From: Calamus simplicifolius
Lineage: Eukaryota; Streptophyta; Magnoliopsida; Arecales; Arecaceae
Direction of reading: 5' to 3'
Assembly: GCA_900491605.1 (NCBI GenBank)
Contig: UESW01004359.1
Span: 842,364 to 906,363 of the forward strand
Length of the DNA: 64,000 nt
The first letter of the stretch is position 1. Each line of letters opens with the position of its first letter. Of this stretch, positions 11,141-23,128 are shown one piece after another. Made by a program: the position numbers and the translations under genes. A model generated the notes under the pieces. The model did not search any database. It was not told the origin of the DNA and was given only the letters and a program-made list of their open reading frames with translations.

Positions 11141-14100
11141 ATGGTGGTGGCTTCTGTAACGCCTGTACGCAATGAGAGGATCCAGGCGCTAGGTATCCCG
11201 GTGATAGACCTCTCATGGAGGAGAGACCACGCGTCGGAGCTCATAGTGAGAGCATGCGAGGAGTTCGGATTCTTCAAAGTGATCAACCATGGCGTGCCAA
11301 AAGAAGTCATCGCCACAATGGAGAACGAGGGCATGGAGTTCTTCTCCTTGCCAACCCATGAGAAGCTGATGGCCGGGCCACCGAGCCCTCTTGGCTACGG
11401 GAGTCATAACATCGGGTTCAATGGTGACGCCGGCGACCTGGAATACCTTCTCCTCCACACCAACCCGGCTTCAATCTCCCAGAGAGCGAGGACTATATGC
11501 AGGAAGGATCCAATCAAGTTCAGGTATATTCCACATGAGTACATGTGACTTGTTTTCTTTGCTTTGCTTGCTCTCTTCCCTCCCTTCTTTAAATACGTAC
11601 GGGGAGCCTAGCTAGTAGTATAATATATTAGTAGTTAAGATTAACATCATATATATATTAGTCTTCTTCATCGTCTCATTGCTTGGAAGTGTTAGGTGGT
11701 TGGAATATAACTTCCATATGCCACCATCCATTTGGAGCTTAGAGCTAAAGCTAGCATGGAAAGGTTCCATATGTGGCTTCTTTTTGGTGGTGCATGCCGT
11801 ATTATAAAACCTTAAACATAAGGATCTGATCTTATGATATATTGTAATCTATATATCGCATCTATGTCACCATAAAGAAGATTTCAAGGGCAGTTTTTGT
11901 ATGAAGAAGTGTGGTTTGTGATGATGATGGTGAAGGATCATGATGAAGATATTGTACTGAATAGTAGTGGTAGAGGTGGTGATGTAACCATCAATCATTC
12001 ATTGATCGGTGGATCCCTACCAGATTGTTAGTGCAAAGTATTTTAAACATACATGCAAAAAGAGACTAATAAAAAATCAAGATATTTGGTGACAATAATT
12101 AATATAAGAATGACATCAACAATGGTCTAAACCAACCAAGAGGGAATAGACAATTCATCATGACCATTATATATTTCTTATCTTGTTTTAAGTTATTGGG
12201 ACATATTCTAGCTGCGGTATATAAAATTATTAAGGGTACGTTGAGTTAGCCAGATAGTACGACGTTTACCATCTCCAAATTAATGTTGCTTGCTCCTTCG
12301 ATTCTATCAACATCTCTATATAACCTTTATGGGGTCAATTGCCTCTAATTTGCTCTTGCCATCCAATGTCTGGCTGGTTGAACGGTTGGCCAATCACATC
12401 AATTAGGGTGAAGAGATGATATTTTCTCAACCCATCGCCATTGTTGCACTAACTAATTTTCTCTTTGACATTCCACCCAATATCTTTCTTAGATTCTTAA
12501 CCTCTTGTGGTGTCCAACTAGCATCAACTGGCTCTAAGCTTACATAATGTGTCATACCCATACAGTGGAACGTTGTTTTTTTTTTTTTTTTTTTTTTGGA
12601 TTTAAGAAGTAGGAGATGATAGACCAACATTAAAACATAATGACATGATATATATTTTGATCATGGAACAATACCGAGACATGTTAAAGCTCATTAATAC
12701 TTCATTGGTATGTGACATCATTGTGAGAATAAGCCAGGGTTCGATCCTACAAACACGGCTTTCCAACCAATATTGCACGGTCTCAAGTCTTGATCAATGT
12801 GCAGGAGATTTCAAAAGGAAGAGCATGAAAGCCCCACTGCAAGAGTAGTACACCCGAATGAAAGGTGCTTTCATCCCCTGTGTGCTTCCATATGTGGAAA
12901 ATATCTACCATGAACCATTTATGGTATGTAAAAAATTAGGAAAGTATCACAAAAGTGGTTAGAAAGGGAGCAGGTGCCACTGTATGAGGGGTCTTTCCAA
13001 TCACCAGTAGAAGTGTGACCAATCCAATCAACTTTGCCTTTATATCTTTTTTCTTCTGTTGACACATGCTCTTGCTAAAACGTAAGTAGAAACATCTTAG
13101 AAACTACTGGTCATCCATTTGTGGTTGCCACCTTTTGGCTCAACATTTTACTCTTTTGCCTTCTCATTTAACCACAAGGTACCTAAAGATCAAGTCCCCA
13201 TGACACTTCAAAAGATGACTTCAAAGTATTGTTCCATATATGTCTAGCATATCCAATAATAATGGACAGTGCAGATCAATTATTTGGATGTTTCATTGAT
13301 AACGTAGTTTGACTAGCATGACCATGGTGACCATTTTCATAGCTTTTTGATGGGTCTCTCTCTCTCTCTCTCTCTCTCCACATTCATGCAGTTGTGTGGT
13401 GAATGAGTACGTGGGGGCAGTAAGGCAGCTGGCATGTGAGATTTTGGAGATGCTGGCAGAAGGACTGGGGCTGGAGGAGAAGGGATCCTTTAGCAGGCTA
13501 ATAAGAGACAGTGAGAGTGACTCTTTGGTCAGGCTAAATCACTACCCTCCGAATTATAACACTGGTGGCAATGACATCAATGAAGGCCTCAGCTGGAGAA
13601 ATGGTAACAAGATCAGAGATGGCAAAGGTGGCAGGATTGGCTTCGGAGAACACTCCGACCCTCAGATCCTGAGCCTGCTTCGATCGAACGACGTCGAGGG
13701 GCTGCAGATACTGTCGTCGGACCATGACGGCTGTGGCGTGTGGGTCCCGTGCCGGCCGATCCGGCCGCCTTTTTCGTCAACGTCGGCGATGCTCTTCAGG
13801 TTGGTGTTTGGTCTGTGATCATATTCCAATGAAATGACTATTTTGCCCTGATTAGGTTGATTTTTTTATTATTTTTTAGGGATAGGTTGGTCATTCATCC
13901 CTGTTGGGTCCATGACTGCCTTTTGCATGTGTGCGAATGGTTGGGTGGTTCAAGCTAATAGTAGTTAAACATGGAGGGAGTGCAATAATTGTCACTCAAG
14001 TGATGCTCCAAGTGTCCTTAAAAGTAATTTGATCACCTTCATGCAAAATAAAATGTATAATAAATGTACGAAACCTAAGGCAACCTAGCTAACATCTGAT

Positions 14101-15360
14101 CCTTCACTAAGTCGAACCTTAAAGTTTAGCTCCTACGATTCAACCATATAACTTTTAATTATCTTTATACTATAAATTATTCTTGATTATTATGCAATGA
14201 AAAGGATAAATTTTTTTAAAAAACTTGTATTATTGATTGGATGTTAAAAGTCCAATTTCTTGAAAGATTAGACATTAATTAGGTTTAAAAACTAAAATAT
14301 ATTATATTGATCCATATTGATTATATTATACCATAATAATAAAGAACAAATATGATTTTAAATTTTAATTTGATATAAATTAAATTGATTCAAAGTTAGT
14401 TGAATTATCTTTCAGTCTTTGATATCGAAAGATATTATGGCTAAAAGTAAAAAAAACTTTGCATTCTGTTTTGATATCGAGTATGTGTTATACTATATCT
14501 AATAAGCAATAAAGTGATATAATTTTTATACTGATTTCATGGGTTTAATGATTTTTTTTTTTATAAATAAATGCATGGATGCTCAACTCAACTCAACTCA
14601 TCTAAGTTTTTTTTCAACTATATATATATATAGGACCGTCTACATGAATCTACTTTCTTCACTCTACTCTATTTAAAACTAAGTCGATACTCAAATATGG
14701 ATGCTAATAATCAATATTTTTTTATAGCATCCTTAGTCTTTCTAATGGTTCGTCTTGTGGTAATGTTGAGAAAAAACTCAGATCTGGTGCAAAATAAAAG
14801 TTGACTAGATATGATCATGACAACGCTACTAATACTTGTACAATGATGGTTCTGCAAAAATGACAAATGAGTTGCTCCTCAAGTTGCTCCTCAAGTTGCA
14901 TGTCACGTTTCATTGGTTTAGTGGCATGATGTCACTTTACATGCATGACCTAATTGAGACGAAGTTATGAATTTTTTTTCCATCTAATATAAGTTTTAAA
15001 GAGCAATGCCATGCATGCATATATGCGTTGCACAATGCTGACTGGCTTTATTTGATATTTTGTGTGCATCTCCGATTAAAGGCATTGACAAATGGGAGAT
15101 TTGTTAGTGTGAGACATAGGGCCATGGCCAACTCCTACAGCTCAAGGCTGTCCATCATCTTCTTTGGTGCACCTCCCCTCCAAGCATGGATTTCTCCTCT
15201 CCCTGAGATGATCACACCTGAAGCACCTCGGCGTTACAAGTCCTTCACTTGGGCTGAATACAAGAAGGCGATGTACTCTTTCAGGCTTGGCCACAATCGA
15301 CTCGACCTCTTCCATGCAGATGATGAAAAAGAAGGCGTCGAATTTATGCAATCAATTTAA
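11141..15360 (+). CDS. GA2ox: Gibberellin 2-beta-dioxygenase (GA 2-oxidase, C19 type), three exons
   Basis: This enzyme is a soluble Fe(II)/2-oxoglutarate dioxygenase that 2-beta-hydroxylates active gibberellins and so inactivates them. I read exons 11141-11523, 13392-13799 and 15082-15360, with GT-AG introns of 1868 and 1282 bp. The DIOX_N part ([33 protein letters not shown]) is in exon 1, as is the [12 protein letters not shown] segment typical of GA 2-oxidases. The iron ligands His and Asp (GFGEHSDPQ, about residues 215 and 217) are in exon 2. The third His (VRHR, about 276) and the 2-oxoglutarate-binding RLS (about 286-288) are in exon 3. The full product would be about 356 residues, normal for the family. 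One base is missing near 13746-13748: beyond it, the family sequence ([10 protein letters not shown]) continues in another frame to the exon 2 donor. This is either an assembly error or a real frameshift. Confidence 0.9.
13355..13378. repeat. (TC)n microsatellite at the 3' end of intron 1
   Basis: Twelve TC units just upstream of the exon 2 acceptor (13390-13391). It probably doubles as the polypyrimidine tract of the splice site, so length variation could affect splicing. Confidence 0.85.
14582..14750 (-). mobile_element. 3' end of an RTE-type LINE in intron 2 of the GA 2-oxidase gene
   Basis: Starts with CTCAA pentamers (a TTGAG tail on the minus strand), then a stretch that matches the 3' end of the RTE copy at 19853. 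Both contain CTCATCTAAG, TTTTCAACTA, TACATGAATCTACTT and AAGTCGA. The right limit is approximate. Confidence 0.7.
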
Positions 15361-15908
15361 TTAGGACGTGTTCTTTAAATAGGGTTTGCATGCTTTGAAG
15401 GTGGTCACAAGAGGGGGTTGTTTCTTTTTTTTTGCTACTTTTCCCCCAAGTTTTGGCTGTTCGCTGCGTTTTGAAATGGAAGGTAAGAAAGGTTAGGGAA
15501 TGGGTGCTTGTCACATTGCATTTGTGTAGTGTAAGTAGCTAGGCCGCTCTTGTCTTGAAAGAGAAGTGGGTGTAATATTATGATGTGATCTTTAATTTTG
15601 TATGCAATATATATACTAATGTGTGTATTTACACAGCATTACTTGGATGAGTACTTGTTTTCCCAGCAGCATTTTTAAACGCAGGCACGGTGGGTAAGCA
15701 AAAAATTTGACAAGAGAAAATGCCAGAAATTATTAGATTCTAATTTGATTCCAAGTACTAATATTTCTAGTATGGCTAAAATGAAACTAAACACTCGTTG
15801 CTAATACGAGAGTAAACACTCATCATTATAGGCTCTCGTCCATCCGTTTAAATACTAATATTTTTATCAGAGGCTATATTTAAATTTACAATCAAATCTA
15901 ATCATGAA
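15361..15908. other. 3' flank of the GA 2-oxidase gene
   Basis: Probably includes the 3' UTR. No clear AATAAA signal could be assigned; TA-rich sequence near 15600 is compatible with a plant polyadenylation region. No further gene seen. Confidence 0.5.
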
Positions 15909-15919
15909 CGCATAGAGCC

Positions 15920-16459
15920 TTCTCATGGGAGCCCCCTTCAGGGTTCGTTAAAATCAACTTTGATAGAGTATCCGCCGTAGAGTTGCGGGTTCTGCTTTTG
16001 TCATTCGAGGTCATCATGGTGACGTGCTGGCTGCTGGAGGTTTTGGTACTCTCGATTTCTCTGTCCCCATATTCGAGCTTTATGGGGCTTGGACGGGTAT
16101 TTCTTATGCTGCTCGGATTCTTCATGCCAGGAGGCTTTTGATTGAGGATGATTCCACGTCGGTCATTTCATGGCTACAGAAGGAGAATTGCCCCCTGGCC
16201 CTGCGAACCCGATTCTTACGGATATTTGGACTATCCTTCGGGAGGTTGATTGTGCCCAGATCCGTCATATTTATCGCAAAGCTAATTTGGCAGCGGACTG
16301 GGTGGCTACTTTAGTGGCGCAGCATACTGGACCGTGGATACGGAAGCCGGGCGACCCCTGTCCTTCTTTATTCTTTCAAATTGTGTACTCTGACCTTTTT
16401 GGGTTGATTCACACGAGACTTATGTGATCGCCCGATTTTACCAAAAAAAAAAAAAAAAA
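15920..16459 (+). mobile_element. 5'-truncated L1-type LINE, copy 1
   Basis: Ends in an 18-A tail (16442-16459) and is flanked by a near-perfect target duplication, CGCATAGAGCC (15909-15919) and CGCTTAGAGCC (16460-16470). The body encodes the RNase H-like domain that ends plant L1 open reading frames. Recognisable pieces are ELYGAWTGISYAARILHARR, LIEDDSTS and IRHIYRKANLAADWVA, spread over two frames. It shares this region with the copies at 18302 and 41944. Confidence 0.85.
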
Positions 16460-16470
16460 CGCTTAGAGCC

Positions 16471-18301
16471 CATTTGCACACTTTAGTTGACATCATTCAT
16501 GACTTAAATTTGCTTTGATACTATTTATTACAGCCCATGTCATCCAAAAAGATTAGTTTCATAGTATTATTTGGACTCCTTGATTCCATATAAATATTTA
16601 GTTTTTTTAGTAGTATATTAATTACCAATGTGGGATTAAATATTCGTTACTATGTCTCTAATATTTTAAAGAAAAGGAAGGATTAATGGTAAAGAAAAAA
16701 TAGAAGATGGGTGTGGGAAGGACCTTGAACAAATGAAAGATTTAAGGCTGATCCATCCAATCCATACTATTTCAGCATCTCCCACATTGCTCTAATCATT
16801 ATTGAAATAGCCGTATCAATCAATTAAGGTCAATTGGTTATCGAAGGATGCCTAACTATCCATCATGAAAATTAGTAAACATATCGATGATTCTTTAAGA
16901 GATTCTTTTAAACTAATAAAATTTATTATTCTAATTAAAAACTAATGTTATTAAATGTTCGTAGGCTATAATCAAAACTTGGATGAAGTAACCCTAGGTT
17001 AACTATGAAAATAGGTAAGAATTTCTATGCTTATTTATATATAGATGCATTTACTAGTATAATAATATATGCTTTCATAATGAATATATTAGTGATATTA
17101 TCATGATTATCCAAGAAAATTTACTATGGAAATTATGGTATGATCAAACATGTTTCGATAATATATGTAATAAAGATATTATCTTGATGATGTATAAAAA
17201 TTTAATATGATGAAAATATATTGCATGATTGTAAATCATATATGCATGTTTTGAGCTCTATATGATTTATTATAATTATATTAGAATTCATGTTTATGTG
17301 CTAATAGAATTATTGGTTCAAGAATAAAAAATTCTCTAATAGACCTTAGGTTAAATAGGTTGGACTAATCAATTATGTATAATAATACAATAGATTACCA
17401 TAAGATTGAGAGAGGTAAGAATTTAATACCTAGAGTTATTATAAAGTTTGCTGTTTGTCAAAGTAATCTTAGTTGTGCAGCTGGTCAAATTTATAAAAGG
17501 AATGCAAATTGATTTATATGATGATTATGAATCAGTTGTCAACTTGAGATATTGAGGAAAAATGATGAGTGCAACTGCAGAAACTTAGATATATAAATTT
17601 TAAGGATGATTTTTCTTTTACTTTTTTTTAAAGGATGAGAGAATATGATAACCTCCTCTCTGGATTTGGTTTTGACTCAATCAAGGATCAAACTAGGGAA
17701 GTGATGAAAGAAACTTCTCTTTGTTTTCTCCTACAATCTACCTCGACCGATCGATTTGACCACTCCAGCAATAGCTGAAGCAACATGGGAGATGCTGGAA
17801 CAATGTGGAGAGGGTGGATCCGGACCATCCTTCTGGCCTTGATCTTTCTTCATTTGTAGCTCTTGTTGCACCCATGCATGCATCCTCCATTTTCCCTTTT
17901 GCTATTATTTCTTCCTCTTCTTTGGTCTGGGTTGCCAATCGATGGCCGCCAGCCGTTCTTTCTCCATACGAGAGTGTCCAAGCCACCATCATTCTGCAAC
18001 GACTGCTCTAGAAGAGAAACATTGAGAGGTGTCCCCTGCTTTCTTTCACTGCTGTTGTGTTTAGTGGCTGTGGATTGGCCAGCCTTTGATTGAGACTTGA
18101 GGCCACCAGCCAGCAAGGGGCCAAGGCCCTTCATCTTCCCTCCTTCACCTCTAGTTTCCCATCATTGGTAGCTAGCACCCAACTCCATTTGGCCATAGAA
18201 AGGCCCCTGTTTGGGTCGATGAGTGATGACGGGATTGAGGTGCCAGATGTTTGGTTGTTGGGGGTCTTCCTTTCCTTCCATTTTCTCTCCACCTCTTCTC
18301 C
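16471..18301. other. AT-rich intergenic stretch with degraded repeats
   Basis: Contains the diverged repeat at 16910-17305. At about 17730-18300 it becomes GC-richer with several overlapping open frames on both strands, none of which I recognise. I see no splice-consistent gene. Confidence 0.5.
16910..17305. repeat. Diverged dispersed repeat, copy 1
   Basis: Aligns by eye with 19470-19840. Shared features include AAAATAGGTAAGAATT, GATATTAT...GATTATG and TATTAGAATTCATGTTTATG in the same order. Family unknown; possibly the LTR or non-coding part of an old retroelement. Confidence 0.6.
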
Positions 18302-19005
18302 TTTTTTTTTTTTTTTACAAGCGGGCGATCACATAAGTCTCGTGCGAATCAGCTCAGATTGATCCAAATACAAAATATGCTGCAAAATAATAGGACAGAA
18401 ATCACCCGACCTTCAAAACCATGAACCATCATGCTGGGCCACTGAGGCGGCCACCCAGTCCGCCGCCGAATTGGCTTCTCGATAAATATGACGGATCTGG
18501 GAGTTATCAACCTCCTGCAAGATAGACCAGATATCCCTAATAATCGGGATAGTGGGGCATCGAGAGCAATTCTTCTTCAGCAACCACGAGATGACTATCA
18601 TAGAATCACCCTCGATCATGAGCCTCTGAGCATGAAGAGTCCGAACGGCATAAGATATACCAGTCCAAGCAGCATAAAGCTTCGTCATAGTGACAGAGGA
18701 GTCGAGAGTCGCAAAACTACCCGCCGCCAGCAGATCACCTAGAGGCCCACGGATGATAAAAGCCGAACCAGCAGCTCTACCACGGACACTCCCGTCAAAG
18801 TTGATTTTGACAACCCCTGGAGGGGGGCTCCCAAGAAATGAAAACCGTATGCCGGTTCGCTGCTAAAGGAGTCAGAACCAACTGCATTAAAGACACGGGC
18901 ACAATCCGTTATTAATGATCTAATCTTCCCTAGAATCCTATGTAAAGAAATACTATCATCCATGAATATGAACTGATTCCTCTTCTCCATTTAAAAATGT
19001 TATAT
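18302..19005 (-). mobile_element. 5'-truncated L1-type LINE, copy 2
   Basis: The poly(A) tail appears as a T run at 18302-18316. The minus strand encodes the L1 RNase H-like domain, with LYAAWTGISYAVRTLHAQRL, IEGDSMIVISW and IRHIYREANSAADWVA. A segment upstream of it (18990-18739) is in another frame. The 5' limit near 19005 is uncertain and I could not find a convincing target duplication. Confidence 0.8.
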
Positions 19006-19469
19006 GGGGGCTACCCATTGACACCGACGAGCTACAGTAGCACATAGCCGTAGCTTATGGCCAAGGAAAGGGACTTAGAAAGAGATGTCTTATGTCTTCC
19101 AATTCATTGGGCACTGAGGAATTCCTGAGTGCCCATCTTGGAAATTAGTAAACGGACCGATATTCTCTATAAGTGATTCCATCTTCCACTTATTATGTTG
19201 TGGTTGAGCTGCCACAAGTTCAGCTGTTGTTCCTTCCACTTTTTTGGGGGCTCCATATGGGAGATCTTCACTACCTTGCCTATGAGTTTGTTAAGAGCTT
19301 TAATTAACCCTATGGTTGAATCCGTATCCCTCTGCACTGTTGCCAGTCCACTATGGGCTAGGTCTTGTGACATAGCTCTCTGACCACCAAAGACCTCACC
19401 AACGCTGACCTATACCTTGGACTTTGGATTTAAAAACTAGATCTCATTCCCGGACTCTGATTTCAAAGA
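19006..19469. other. Unassigned stretch between LINE copy 2 and a dispersed repeat
   Basis: Has a minus-strand open frame of 68 codons at 19167-19373 with no start context and no recognised family. It may be an insertion inside the repeat whose other part starts near 19470, since similar sequence occurs just before both copies of that repeat. Confidence 0.4.
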
Positions 19470-19840
19470 GCTAAAATTCATTATTCTAAAAAATAATGTT
19501 ATTAATGTAAACATACAGTAATCAAATCTCGAACAAAATGAGCTTAAGTTGACTACAAAAATAGGTAAGAATTCTCGTGTCTATTTATCTGCCACTGTGC
19601 TTATACATATTCTAATAATACATGTATTGATGATATTATGATGATTATGCATAAATTTGTATTATAAAAATTATGTCCGTATAAGCACACATGTTTTGCT
19701 AATAAGTATAATAGCAATATTATGTCGATTATGTATCACAATTTATTATGTTGCGTGGCTATAATCACATGTACATATTTTAAACTTTATAGGATTTATT
19801 ATAATTATATTAGAATTCATGTTTATGCACTTATGGAATT
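19470..19840. repeat. Diverged dispersed repeat, copy 2
   Basis: Partner of 16910-17305, same orientation. Divergence is substantial, so the duplication is old. Confidence 0.6.
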
Positions 19841-19852
19841 GCATTTAAAATG

Positions 19853-21290
19853 CTCAACTTAACTCATCTAAGCTTTTTTTTTTTCAACTACATGGGTCGG
19901 TTACATGAATCTACTTCCTTCGCTCTGCTCTATTCAGGACTAAGTCGACACTCAAATTATAAATAGTTATATCTTTTTTAATTATTTTTATCTATGCTAG
20001 TTTAGGTCTAACTGAAGCATATAAAGTCTTCGTTGTATATGTTCAAACTACTGTAATCGATTTCTTTCATTTTATCTTCAATTGGAGCTACTCCTATAAT
20101 TTTTTGTATATATTTATTTTTAATTCCATCTTTTAAAGTTTTACTACATATCTATCTTAACATGCATATTTTTGTTATATTTAATTTATTCACATATTGC
20201 TTCAGTATTGTCTAACACTCTGTTCCATATAGCATAAATGGCTTAATAGCAGTTTTATAAAAATTTTCTTTCAATTTTAATGGAATGCATCGCCGATCAT
20301 ATAATACTTTCGAAGCATTCCTCCACTTAATTCATCCTGCTTTAACTTTAAGATTCACATCTTCACCTATTTCACCTTCTTACTGGATAATTGATCCCAA
20401 ATACCTAAATTTTTTACTCCTTGGTATCTTTTGGCTTGCAATCTTTATTGTCCCTTCATTTGTATTTCTACTTTAATTAAAATTACATTTCATATATTTA
20501 GTTTTACTTCTACTAATCTTAAAATCCTGATATTTTAAAGCATCTCTCAAATACTAACTTAGCATTTAATCCAGATTTAGTTTTAGCAATCAACACTATA
20601 TCGTCTGCAAATAATATACACCATGGGATATCATCTTAAATATATTTGGTTAATTCATCCATAACTAATACAAAAAGATACGGACTTAAGAAAAATCCTT
20701 GAAGTAAATCTACGGTAATTGAAAACTCACTAATTTCTCCTATTGTTATTTTAACAATAGTTATTGCTCTATCATACATATCTTTTATCAATTTTATGTA
20801 CCTTTTAGTAATTTTTTTTTCTTTAAAACCTACCATATTATTTTCTATGTACTCTATCATATGCTTTTTCTAAATCAATAAAGACCATATAAAGATCTTT
20901 TTTTCTTTTTTCTATACCTTTCCATCAATCTTCTTAAAATAAATAGCTTCCATAGTCGATCTTTCAGGTATAATCTAAATTAATTATTTAACATCAAAGT
21001 TTCAGCCCTTATTTGATTTTCTATTACTCTCTTACATAATTTCATTGTATGACTCATCAACTTAATCCCTTTATAATTTACATATTTTTGAATATTTTTT
21101 TTTATTTTTGTATATGAGTATTAATATGCTTTTTCTTGTATTCTTTTAGTTACTACAAGTTCAATAATTGGTTAACCACTTGACTCCAATTTCTTCTAAG
21201 CCTTTCTAAAGCTCAATAGAAATCGCATCTAGCCCTAATGCCTTTGCATTTTTTATTTTAATCAAAGCCTAATTGTATTTAAAATAAAAT
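19853..21290 (-). mobile_element. RTE-type LINE, 5'-truncated, with reverse transcriptase remains
   Basis: On the minus strand the reverse transcriptase motifs appear in order. KNAKALGLDAI lies near 21240, FIDLEKAYDRV near 20880, and the RYIKLIKDMYDRAIT and LLQGFFLSPYLFVLVMDELT region at 20860-20636. The catalytic box LFADDIVLIAKT is near 20600. This is the RTE-clade pattern known from plants. Stops and frame breaks interrupt it. The 3' end at 19853 carries CTCAA-type pentamers, matching the fragment in the GA 2-oxidase intron. Confidence 0.82.
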
Positions 21291-21687
21291 TCAAAATTCA
21301 AAAAGGGCAAATGTTATGGATGATGATGATGTCAAAAGGCAATGGACTAGTTATGTGATTTGGTTGTCACTGTGTGTTACGGTGTTCTTAAACAAGGCTA
21401 TCACAATAAGCTGAAGTATGGTCAGATTTAATTATCACTATAGGAGCATGCTTAGACATGGCTGTAGCCATGAGCTTTAGCATCACTAGATTTAGTTGTC
21501 ATCATAGATTATAGTGTGGTCAAATATAGCTACTACTATAGGTTGATACGCAATTAGATTTGATTGATTTGAGTGTTACCATATGCTATGGTGTGGTCAT
21601 ATTTAGTTGTCAGTCACAAGTTGAAGCATAGCTTTATTTAGTCCAGTGCTAAACTAGCAAGATCAATCTTGAGTATAATAAACTTAT
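21291..21687. other. Degenerate tandem-like stretch
   Basis: Repeated themes around AGATTTAGTTGTCA and TATAGTGTGGTCA occur every 45-60 bases with strong divergence. No coding potential. Confidence 0.5.
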
Positions 21688-22034
21688 TTAAATTTTTTTT
21701 TTGGTACAGAAAAAAAAAAAAGAGAAGAAGGGCTTTGCCGACCCGTAGCTAGGTCCCATACGGCTTCGTTCCCCATCAGGAAATATTCCATGCACGGCGT
21801 GAGATTTGCGCAGTCGTTCCCCGCCCGAAGGCGAGTTGGTCAACCTGACCCCACCCAGATGCCAGCAGTCAGAACAGAAAAATTAGACAGACCTTAGCCC
21901 TTCTAACACCCACGTTTCAGGCTTCAAGAATTAATCTTGGAATTATTCGAGTCAACTAAAGCATCATTCCTCAAACCCGCGACGTGTTGATGGCATGGAA
22001 AAGGCCCTGACCGCTGGGCTACCGCCTAAGCGGT
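21688..22034 (-). mobile_element. tRNA-derived SINE
   Basis: Read on the minus strand from 22034, the head contains TAGCCCAGCGG, a perfect match to the RNA polymerase III A box (TRGYNNANNNG). About 40 bases on lies GGGTTTGAGG, a B box with two deviations. The 3' end is CTGTACC followed by an A tract. Length about 345 bp. It is not a tRNA gene: the cloverleaf is not maintained. No certain target duplication was seen. Confidence 0.7.
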
Positions 22035-22387
22035 AAAAATGAAACAAAAATGAAACAAAGATATTATTGATAGAACTATCTAAAAAGAATTGTGATATTT
22101 TTGAAATGCATGGCTAGTTATGTCATGTTTAGTTCATGTCTTGATGATATAATTATTGACTTGGCATGATAAAAACATAATATATGGTTATTTGCTTGAT
22201 GGATATGTTTATTACTTCTTTACTTAATGTTGAGGGGTAAAATCGCTGTGTCAATAATCGTGCACATGGCTAGGGCTAGCCCTGATTCCTATTCACTATG
22301 CGACGCCCGCCCGAGATAAGTCAGCCTCGATAAGTTGGGGCACCTTAGCCCCTCGCCGAACCAAGGACTCCCAAGACGCGAACCATC

Positions 22388-22496
22388 TCTCTCGGCCCTA
22401 ACCGAGCTATATTTTCTCTTGGCCCTAGCCGAGCTATGTCGTCTCTCAGCCCCAGCCGAGCTATGTCCTCTCTCGGCTCCAGCCGAGCTATGTTAT
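22388..22496. repeat. 27-bp minisatellite in the 5' LTR, four units
   Basis: Units share the core CGGCCCCAGCCGAGCTAT. These copies are more diverged from one another than those in the 3' LTR. Confidence 0.85.
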
Positions 22497-22815
22497 CTTT
22501 CGGCCCCTCTAACCGATCTCTCCATCGCTCGGCCTAGCCCGAGTGATATCTGCGCCTCTGCGGAATTTGACGCAGGAGAACCCGAATTCGTGAGATTCCA
22601 AACAGAAATCATATCCGGGAGTAACCTAGGACCCACAAGAGTGGCCTAGGGCCCTGGAGCCTATCTCCTCACCACATCTCGAGACATCAACAAGCTCTCC
22701 TAGCCGTCGATCCTCTAACCAATAAGATACGAATCCTACCGGCCTCATAACAAATTGGATTTAGATCCTAACGACTTTCGAACCCACGACGCCCCCAAGG
22801 AATCAGGTGATCCTC

Positions 22816-22823
22816 TATAAATA
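22816..22823 (+). promoter_or_regulatory. TATA box in the 5' LTR
   Basis: TATAAATA in the context CTCTATAAATAGAG, the likely U3 promoter of the element. Confidence 0.7.
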
Positions 22824-23128
22824 GAGTCGTCTGTCGACTCCTCAGGTACGCGCACACTAGCTCACTGGAACCCTCTCTCTCCTTCTACCTTAGCTTCCGC
22901 CATTAGCACTCTGCTCTGCTCAGAGCCCTGGAGGGACACTTCAGCGAGAGCCTTCTCCCCATTTCTGTTGATTGCTGATCTCCACTAACCCGAGCGTTGG
23001 AGGGTCTTCCGCAGAGGGCCACCCCCAACGCCTCTCACATGAGGAATATTTTGTAGGCCCACCCAGGTGGAGAGACTACGCTGCAACCCGACCGCGCCCG
23101 AGTCAGAGGACAGATTCTGGCAGCAACA

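Larger units (their letters stand above)
22228..23128 (+). repeat. 5' LTR (901 bp)
   Basis: Closely similar to the right LTR; the main length difference is the number of 27-bp units (four here against nine). Begins TGTTGAGG, ends GCAACA. Confidence 0.9.

Noticed and set aside
17738..18362. Cluster of overlapping open frames on both strands
   Set aside because: No domain, no consistent splice sites and no preferred strand; treated as non-coding GC-richer DNA.
21969..22034. Possible tRNA gene
   Set aside because: A and B boxes are present, but no cloverleaf stems can be formed and the unit continues for 345 bp with an A tail, as in a SINE.
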